From Paenibacillus_E qinlingensis_A (lineage in GTDB: Bacteria > Bacillota > Bacilli > Paenibacillales > NBRC-103111): a stretch of DNA of 64,000 nucleotides. The stretch covers positions 4,787-68,786 of the forward strand of contig NZ_JAVDSB010000025.1 in NCBI RefSeq assembly GCF_031455095.1. The letters are read 5' to 3'. Within the stretch, counting starts at the first letter, position 1. The number at the start of each line of letters is the position of its first letter. Positions 58,950 through 64,000 of this stretch are shown here, piece after piece. The notes beneath the pieces were generated by a model, which worked only from the letters and a program-made list of their open reading frames with translations, searched no databases and was not told the DNA's origin. A program made the position numbers and the translations under genes.

Positions 58950-61643
58950 ATGAAGAAAATGAGATTCGGTATTCGTGCCAAAATTATGATTGGATATGCA
59001 TTCATCATTTTCTGCTTAACCCTTTCATTTGTACTTGTTAATTATCAGTTAGCCGCCATGCAGAGAGACCGCAATTATGTGATCGAACATGATTTTGCCG
59101 TCAATAGGGAGTCGAATCTTCTAGAGAAATACGTCATGGATATGGAAAACGGGCAGAGGGGCTATTTACTCACGGGGGAAGTCAAATATTTAGAACCGTA
59201 TACGAGCGGACAGACCAAGTGGAGGGATTCTTTTAATCAATTGAAAGAATTAACGACCGATAACCCTGTACAAGAAAGAAATCTGCTCGCGCTTAAAGAA
59301 TCTATCGAGAGTTGGCTTGTACAGACGGGTGGAACCATGCCGACAATGAGAACTGGTCTCGAGAATGAAAGTTATTTTAATTTCAGCTTTTTTATTACAC
59401 ACCAAAATATCCTAGATATTCGCTCGCAATTGAGTCGCTTTCGCAGCTTGGAAATGGGGTATGTGAAGGAGAGAGCAGCCCATCTGGATGCTCAAAACGA
59501 AATGTTGACCCACTCCTTATTTGCCATGCTGGGTGTGGTGCTCCTCTTTTCATTGATTGCAGCACTTCTTATTTCGAGATCGATTGTGGGGACCATTAAG
59601 CAGGTTACCAAGAGTATCATCAAGCTGAGCTCGATGAAGCGGGATCGTTCGAAGCGCATCCATGTCACGATGAATGATGAAGTGAAGGATTTGGCTGATG
59701 CAACGAATATTTTGTTGGAGAGTCAAGAAGAAATCGAGTGGCAGCAGCGGAAGCTGACGGAAGTGGTGCATATGCTGCAAGGCATTTCCAATTTGGAAAC
59801 GTTAGGGACTATCTTTATACGCAAAGCGGCGGAATTGTTTGATGCTTCTTTCGGTGTTTTTTACATAAGAAACGTGCATGAATCTAAGGATTGCATGATG
59901 AGGTTGGCGACGTATGCCGCGATGGGAGAGAATGCGGAGGCTGGAAAGCCTTATTTTCAAATCGGAGAGGGCTTGCTTGGTCAATGTGTGATTGATAAAC
60001 GAATTGTACATCTTACCCATGTGCCTGAATCTTATATCTCTTTAAAATCGGGACTGGGGTCAGCCGGTGCACAAAGTGTGCTCATCGTTCCGATAATTCA
60101 TAATCAAGAAGTCATTGCCATCATGGAGCTGGCTTCGTTTGATAAGTTTTCATCGCTCCAACTGAGTCTATTGGATGATATTCTAGAAGTGCTTGGAACG
60201 ATTGTAAATAGCGTACAAACACGTGTTGAGGTTGAACGTCTGCTAAGAGAGTACCAAGCGATGACAGAGGAACTTCAAATTCAACAAGAAGAATTGCATA
60301 TGACCAATGAACAACTAGAAGAAAGAAATCGCTATGCGGATGAAAGGTCAAGGGAGCTGGAACATATGAAAGTTTCCTTTGAAGAACACGCCATTCAATT
60401 AGAGGTGAGCTCGCGGTACAAATCAGAGTTCTTGGCGAACATGTCGCATGAGCTGCGAACGCCGCTAAATAGCATACTGATTCTTTCTCAAATGCTAATG
60501 GAGAATAGTCATCGAACCTTAACACAGGATGAGCAAGAATATGCGCGTGTGATTCACTCTTCAGGGAATGATTTATTGCTCCTTATTAATGATGTTTTGG
60601 ATGTGTCCAAAGTTGAAGCGGGTAAGTTGGATATTCATATAGGGGAACTGCACACAGAGTGGCTTCCCGAACTATTGCAAAGTCAGTTTGAGAAGGTGGC
60701 TGAGCAGCGAAAGCTTAATTTTGAGATCGACATGGATGCTCAAGTGCCGGCAGTTTTCTATACGGATGAACAGAGGCTTAGTCAAATTATCAAAAATTTA
60801 CTCTCAAACGCGTTCAAATTTACGCATCAAGGTGCTGTGCAAGTAGAATTCCGCATGTGCAAGGCTGATCAAATTGCAGAGTTGTTGCCTTCGGCTGCCC
60901 ATATGCAAGTTATGGCTGTTACGGTTAAGGATACGGGTATAGGTATACCACAGGACAAGCAAGAAGTCATTTTCGAGCCTTTCCGGCAAGCGGATGGTAC
61001 GACCAATCGGAAGTATGGAGGGACTGGGCTTGGCTTATCGATTAGTCGTGAGCTAGCTCGACTTCTAGGTGGCAGTATCCATATGCAGAGTGAGGAGGGC
61101 AAAGGAAGTACGTTTACTTTATATGTTCCATCACTGCCGCATCTAATGGGAGTGAGTAATACGGTGCACAAGGAAGTGGCAGCCGCATCAACAAACGCCG
61201 ATAATGAATACTTCCTTCGCGAAGTAAGCAAGAAAACCGCTGAGCAGGAGAATGGTTATAGCCATCATTTTAAAGATAGAAAAGTGCTTGTTGTGGATGA
61301 TGATGTTCGTAACGTATTCGCGTTATGTAATGCTTTTGAGCAAGAGGGTATCATCGTGAGTGTCGCTCAGAACGGGCAAGAATGCTTAGATCTATTGGCA
61401 AAAGATGATGGGATAGAGCTTATTCTCATGGATATCATGATGCCAGTCATGGATGGCTATGAAGCGATGCGTCTTATTAGAAAAAATAGTCGATACGCAG
61501 ATGTTCCGATTATTGCGCTTACCGCCAAAGCGATGAAGCAAGATAGGGATATCTGCTTGCAGGCAGGTGCCTCGGACTATATCAGTAAGCCGCTGCATGT
61601 TAATCAGCTTTTCTCGCTTATGCAGGTTTGGCTGAGCCAATAA
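58950..61643 (+). CDS. Hybrid sensor histidine kinase (CHASE3-HAMP-GAF-HisKA-HATPase-REC)
   Basis: An 897-aa membrane protein. TM1 at ~10-32, CHASE3-type sensor at ~40-180 ('MDMENGQRGYLLTGEVKYLEPY'), TM2 at ~188-208, HAMP to ~258, GAF at ~275-430 ('FYIRNVHESKDCMMRLATYA'), coiled coil at ~430-490. HisKA has SHELRTPLNS (His500), HATPase has NLLSNAFKFT, DTGIGIP and GTGLGLSISRELARLLGG. A C-terminal receiver at ~776-895 has VVDDD and Asp828 in LILMDIMMP. No partner gene is adjacent; the internal receiver suggests phosphorelay or self-regulation. The signal is unknown. Confidence 0.92.
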   Translation: MKKMRFGIRAKIMIGYAFIIFCLTLSFVLVNYQLAAMQRDRNYVIEHDFAVNRESNLLEKYVMDMENGQRGYLLTGEVKYLEPYTSGQTKWRDSFNQLKELTTDNPVQERNLLALKESIESWLVQTGGTMPTMRTGLENESYFNFSFFITHQNILDIRSQLSRFRSLEMGYVKERAAHLDAQNEMLTHSLFAMLGVVLLFSLIAALLISRSIVGTIKQVTKSIIKLSSMKRDRSKRIHVTMNDEVKDLADATNILLESQEEIEWQQRKLTEVVHMLQGISNLETLGTIFIRKAAELFDASFGVFYIRNVHESKDCMMRLATYAAMGENAEAGKPYFQIGEGLLGQCVIDKRIVHLTHVPESYISLKSGLGSAGAQSVLIVPIIHNQEVIAIMELASFDKFSSLQLSLLDDILEVLGTIVNSVQTRVEVERLLREYQAMTEELQIQQEELHMTNEQLEERNRYADERSRELEHMKVSFEEHAIQLEVSSRYKSEFLANMSHELRTPLNSILILSQMLMENSHRTLTQDEQEYARVIHSSGNDLLLLINDVLDVSKVEAGKLDIHIGELHTEWLPELLQSQFEKVAEQRKLNFEIDMDAQVPAVFYTDEQRLSQIIKNLLSNAFKFTHQGAVQVEFRMCKADQIAELLPSAAHMQVMAVTVKDTGIGIPQDKQEVIFEPFRQADGTTNRKYGGTGLGLSISRELARLLGGSIHMQSEEGKGSTFTLYVPSLPHLMGVSNTVHKEVAAASTNADNEYFLREVSKKTAEQENGYSHHFKDRKVLVVDDDVRNVFALCNAFEQEGIIVSVAQNGQECLDLLAKDDGIELILMDIMMPVMDGYEAMRLIRKNSRYADVPIIALTAKAMKQDRDICLQAGASDYISKPLHVNQLFSLMQVWLSQ

Positions 61644-61648
61644 AACAT

Positions 61649-61697
61649 AAAAGACCTTTGATTACCTTCCAGGAGGAAGATGTCAAAGGTCTTTTGT
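61649..61697. terminator. Bidirectional intrinsic terminator
   Basis: AAAAGACCTTTGA pairs with TCAAAGGTCTTTT (13 bp perfect). Between convergent genes. Confidence 0.9.
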
Positions 61698-61698
61698 G

Positions 61699-61977
61699 TC
61701 ATTGGACATTTCGTTCTGTATGAACTTCAAAATGGTAAATCGTATTGCGCGTCAGGACACGGAAATCCAGACCGTCTTGATCAATCGCTTGAACACGAGT
61801 TGTTTTGAATGGTGTATGTTGTCTAACCCCAGATAACGTCATTGGACATCCTACCTCGGTCGGGTTCACTTCAAGAAATGTTTGCCCTTGAATCTCATCG
61901 AAATCGAATCGATCTGACCGATGCTTGGGGGTAATCCCATCCACCTCATAGATTTGCAGCAGCTTTAACAACCTCAT
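61699..61977 (-). CDS. Hypothetical protein, 92 aa
   Basis: Starts at ATG 61977, 6 bp after GGGAGGG (an upstream in-frame ATG lacks an RBS). A soluble, beta-rich small protein without signal or TM: MRLLKLLQIYEVDGITPKHR, then 'FDEIQGQTFLEVNPTEVGCPMTLSGVRQHTPFKTTRVQAI' and 'LDFRVLTRNTIYHFEV'. No family recognised. Real by its RBS, terminator and protein-like composition. Confidence 0.65.
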   Translation of the reverse strand: MRLLKLLQIYEVDGITPKHRSDRFDFDEIQGQTFLEVNPTEVGCPMTLSGVRQHTPFKTTRVQAIDQDGLDFRVLTRNTIYHFEVHTERNVQ

Positions 61978-62130
61978 TCTTGACCCTCCCATCTTCACTT
62001 TCGACTTCATTATACACGGACACTTTCATTTTGGCGAAATCTACAAACCTAACATAAACCTAAAGAAGTCCTGATACTTTCTTAGCTTCAAGGCGATACA
62101 ATAATGCTATCTGAATCGGGGGTGTTGCGC

Positions 62131-62352
62131 ATGCTGCACACGAAAGTAGTCATAGGGGAAAAAGAAGTTCTGATATTTTACGAATCCATGTACCAAGAGT
62201 ATTCATCTCAGGCTATTGAAACGATAACAAAGCATTTAAATAATGTGCAGGTAAAGGAAGTATTTGATAACCTAGGCTTGGTGCATACAACGAATAAAGA
62301 GGTAACGCTCTTCTCGCTCAACGGGGAGATGGAGACCCTACTCATGACCTGA
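62131..62352 (+). CDS. Hypothetical protein, 73 aa
   Basis: ATG 62131 has GGGGGTG about 8 bp upstream; a longer frame from 62104 is less likely. The chain MLHTKVVIGEKEVLIFYESM...EVTLFSLNGEMETLLMT alternates strands and one helix, without TM or signal. A TACAAT at 62097-62102 could be a -10 with a poor -35. Family unknown. Confidence 0.5.
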   Translation: MLHTKVVIGEKEVLIFYESMYQEYSSQAIETITKHLNNVQVKEVFDNLGLVHTTNKEVTLFSLNGEMETLLMT

Positions 62353-62421
62353 TCCGCGGTCTAGCCCTTTTTATTATTTTTAGCTAATATTAAGGGTATT
62401 AGAATGAGGAGGTAGATACAT

Positions 62422-62814
62422 TTGGCTGTTAAGAAATTGGAACATGTTGGCGTCATGGTAGCAAACTTAGAAGCTTCTATTACATTTTATGAAAATGTGA
62501 TCGGACTTAAGCACAAAGGTACGTTGATTCATACGAATGGCGTTATTCGTCTAGGCTTTCTGGGCTTTGAGGTTGAGAATGAAACGGAAGTCGAATTGAT
62601 TGAAGGATATAATGCGAACTTGCCTCAGGAAGGTAAAGTGCATCACTTGGCTTTTACGGTAGATGACATTGAAACTGAATTCGTAAGAATCCAAGGTTTG
62701 GCGATTGAGCAACTGGATACGGAAATTACAACGCTCCCGAATGGTTCTAGGTATTTCTTCTTTAATGGATTGGATGGCGAGCGCATTGAATTCTTTCAAT
62801 CGACGCGTGGATAG
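62422..62814 (+). CDS. VOC (glyoxalase/bleomycin resistance) family protein
   Basis: 130 aa from TTG behind GAGGAGGT. VOC fold with paired beta-alpha-beta units: 'KLEHVGVMVANLEASITFYENVIGLKHKG', 'LGFLGFE' and 'VHHLAFTVDDIETEFVRIQ...GSRYFFFNGLDGERIEFFQ'. His in EHVGV, His in VHHLAF and Glu in RIEFFQ match the metal ligands of glyoxalase I or lactoylglutathione-lyase-like enzymes. The actual substrate is not predictable. Confidence 0.88.
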   Translation: MAVKKLEHVGVMVANLEASITFYENVIGLKHKGTLIHTNGVIRLGFLGFEVENETEVELIEGYNANLPQEGKVHHLAFTVDDIETEFVRIQGLAIEQLDTEITTLPNGSRYFFFNGLDGERIEFFQSTRG

Positions 62815-62836
62815 GTTTAACATTTGCTAGATACGG

Positions 62837-62884
62837 GCATCCTTTTTACTAGAGTCATAGATTCTAGTGAAGAGGTGCTTTTTT
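62837..62884 (+). terminator. Hairpin with T-run overlapping the ribosome binding site of the next gene
   Basis: GCATCCTTTTTACTAGA pairs with TCTAGTGAAGAGGTGC (one bulge, G-U pairs) and is followed by T6. The right arm contains GAAGAGGTG, the only good RBS for the ATG at 62886. The element may thus be both a terminator for the VOC gene and a cover for the ribosome site of the next one. Confidence 0.65.
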
Positions 62885-62885
62885 C

Positions 62886-63635
62886 ATGTCGAAGCGATGG
62901 ACACAAACGGTGATTGGCATTATCCTACTTGGCTTATTCTTCGGATGGGTTCGTCATGTAGATGCCGAGGCAGAACAAGATGCGCAGCTATTACTAAGTG
63001 TGGCTAAGCCAGTTATGCAGACCAATCAAAAGATCACTTTCAAATATACAGGTTACTTTGGAGCATGTAGCGGTGTGAATGCTAGAGTTATCGCAGCTGG
63101 CCAGAGTTTGTCGCAAGAGCTAGGGTTCAGAACTAAGGATAATGAACAGAGTTCTAATGTGCAGGGTATTTATACTGTAAAATCTGAAGTAGCTGCTGGC
63201 GCGGTTATGACTTTAACGGTTGCAAGTCCAGTGGGTCAGTCAGCCTGTTATGCGGTCATACGATTAGATGCTTTGGGAAGCGTTGAACAGGACCAACTGC
63301 TGAAATGGCAGGAAAAAATGACTACACTGCTGATCAACCAAGGTATTCAAGGCAACTGGAACGTAATGATCCAAGGGAATGCGGTTCAGGACCTTGTTTT
63401 GGAGAATAGCCCAAAGGAATTCTTAACGGACCTCGTTCGTTCATATAAAGGATATGTCGTGGAGAGTTATGAAGATACAACAACTTTCAGTTTATCGTTG
63501 GCCTCTTCTGATTTCGAAACTTCCATACGAAGCGGTGATCAAAAGGTGAATGTCCAAATCGCGCTTCATCTAGATACAACTTCTGGCCTCTGGCGATTGA
63601 CGGTAGGGACACCGATTATCACAATGGAATATTAA
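62886..63635 (+). CDS. YwmB-family (TATA-box-binding-like fold) exported protein
   Basis: A 249-aa protein. Signal peptide or anchor at ~6-24 (VIGIILLGLFFGWVRHVDA). The C-terminal half carries the YwmB/DUF1779 pattern: 'KWQEKMTTLLINQGIQGNWNVMIQGNAVQ', 'YVVESYEDTTTFSLSLAS', 'KVNVQIALHLDTTSGLWRLTVGTPIITMEY', the last being nearly invariant. YwmB is a Bacillales protein of unknown function with a TBP-like fold outside the membrane. Start ATG has GAAGAGGTG 8 bp before it. Confidence 0.82.
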   Translation: MSKRWTQTVIGIILLGLFFGWVRHVDAEAEQDAQLLLSVAKPVMQTNQKITFKYTGYFGACSGVNARVIAAGQSLSQELGFRTKDNEQSSNVQGIYTVKSEVAAGAVMTLTVASPVGQSACYAVIRLDALGSVEQDQLLKWQEKMTTLLINQGIQGNWNVMIQGNAVQDLVLENSPKEFLTDLVRSYKGYVVESYEDTTTFSLSLASSDFETSIRSGDQKVNVQIALHLDTTSGLWRLTVGTPIITMEY

Positions 63636-63645
63636 ACTGCGAAGA

Positions 63646-63671
63646 GGGTGCTGTCGAGGCATCCTTTTTTT
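63646..63671 (+). terminator. Terminator of the YwmB-like gene
   Basis: GGGTGC pairs with GCATCC (one G-U) and is followed by T7. It isolates the rRNA promoter region from upstream transcription. Confidence 0.75.
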
Positions 63672-63809
63672 CGTTGCCTACTTGTAGGCACAATTCGAAA
63701 GAATGGCAATAGTGGAACTTTTCCAAAGGGGTTGTAATTGATTTCTAGGCATGGTACATTAGTCCTCGTTGTTCTGAAGCAAACAACCACGGACGAAATG
63801 AAAGTGGAC

Positions 63810-63839
63810 TTGCTTTCCAACAATGAGGTATGGTAAGAT
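63810..63839 (+). promoter_or_regulatory. Upstream rRNA-operon promoter candidate
   Basis: TTGCTT (63810-63815), 18-bp spacer, TAAGAT (63834-63839). It precedes a second promoter by ~75 bp, as in the tandem rrn promoters of Firmicutes. Confidence 0.45.
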
Positions 63840-63884
63840 GACTTTCCGACAGACACCGACTTAAATTGACAAGAAAAAAAGTGC

Positions 63885-63914
63885 TTGCAATTGAGAAACG
63901 ATCTGTGGTATATT
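63885..63914 (+). promoter_or_regulatory. Proximal rRNA-operon promoter
   Basis: TTGCAA (63885-63890), 18-bp spacer, TATATT (63909-63914), with an A-rich tract (AAGAAAAAAAG) just upstream that could act as UP element. A TTGACA at 63866-63871 has no matching -10. Confidence 0.6.
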
Positions 63915-63956
63915 ACTTCTCGCTGCTTCGGTAACACGGCAGTGAGCGAAAGAAAT

Positions 63957-63971
63957 TGATCTTTGAAAACT
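63957..63971 (+). promoter_or_regulatory. rRNA leader boxA-like element
   Basis: TGATCTTTGAAAACT followed by GAACAACGAGTG is the conserved segment found in leaders and spacers of Bacillus/Paenibacillus rRNA operons (boxA TGCTCTTTGAAAACT). It signals antitermination, and the 16S rRNA gene is expected just beyond the window end. Confidence 0.8.
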
Positions 63972-64000
63972 GAACAACGAGTGAGTAAGCACAGTCGAGT

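Noticed and set aside
63632..63937. Minus-strand 101-codon frame at the right edge
   Set aside because: It overlaps the terminator and tandem rRNA promoters, has no RBS and no recognisable protein features.

Overview
The window looks like a chromosomal segment of a Paenibacillus-type Firmicute (family Paenibacillaceae). The evidence is indirect but consistent. There are strong AGGAGG-type ribosome binding sites with frequent TTG and GTG starts. Many YesM/YesN-type two-component pairs sit next to sugar ABC transporters. There are lipoprotein solute-binding proteins, an HprK homologue with CcpA-type cre sites, a YwmB-family protein, a XpaC/TelA pair, and at the right edge a typical Firmicute rRNA-operon leader. 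No phage, IS element, CRISPR array or tRNA was seen.

Layout. 0-6.4 kb (mostly minus strand): a secreted Lys/Asp-rich protein, an HprK-like kinase, a small ORF, a GNAT remnant, and a MoxR-DUF58-DUF4129 operon. 6.4-17.1 kb (plus): a sugar-sensing module (AraC-type response regulator, YesM-type kinase, sugar-binding lipoprotein), then mglBAC (galactose/methyl-galactoside-type ABC transporter), then a chemoreceptor behind a good cre site. 17.2-21.9 kb (plus): a DUF1444-like protein and a XpaC / solute-binding-VWA / TelA operon. 22.0-22.8 kb: ten tandem 80-82 bp hairpin units between convergent genes. 22.8-26.8 kb (minus): a four-gene operon for D-amino acid metabolism (regulator, DSD1-type PLP enzyme, N-acyl-D-amino-acid deacylase, RidA). 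26.9-33.7 kb (plus): a second two-component pair with a MalEFG-type sugar ABC importer lacking its ATPase.

33.8-47.2 kb: a polysaccharide locus. It holds a membrane-bound AraC regulator, LplB/LplC/LplA-like importer parts, a modular GH5-like secreted enzyme with FN3 and CBM32-like domains, a FAD-dependent oxidoreductase, a GH4 glycosidase and another AraC regulator. 47.2-50.7 kb: housekeeping genes (2,4-dienoyl-CoA reductase-like SDR, GNAT, HAD phosphatase, AlkD-like DNA glycosylase). 50.7-53.9 kb: a Fur-controlled iron-siderophore importer without an ATPase. 54-63.7 kb: adenosine deaminase, a copper-amine-oxidase-N-domain secreted protein, YueD-like SDR, MscL with zinc ribbon, HisC-like aminotransferase, a large hybrid histidine kinase, small hypotheticals, a VOC protein and YwmB. 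The last ~300 bp are promoters and leader of an rRNA operon whose 16S gene lies beyond the window.

How the parts work together: the dominant theme is sensing, import and hydrolysis of plant-type carbohydrates under carbon-catabolite control. HprK-like protein and cre sites supply the global layer, and four AraC-type regulators or two-component systems supply local induction. The D-amino acid operon is a coherent deacylation-elimination-imine-detoxification pathway. The least explained elements are the 10-unit hairpin array, a family of short AT-rich intergenic motifs present in three gaps, the XpaC-VWA-TelA operon, and the diverged HprK.
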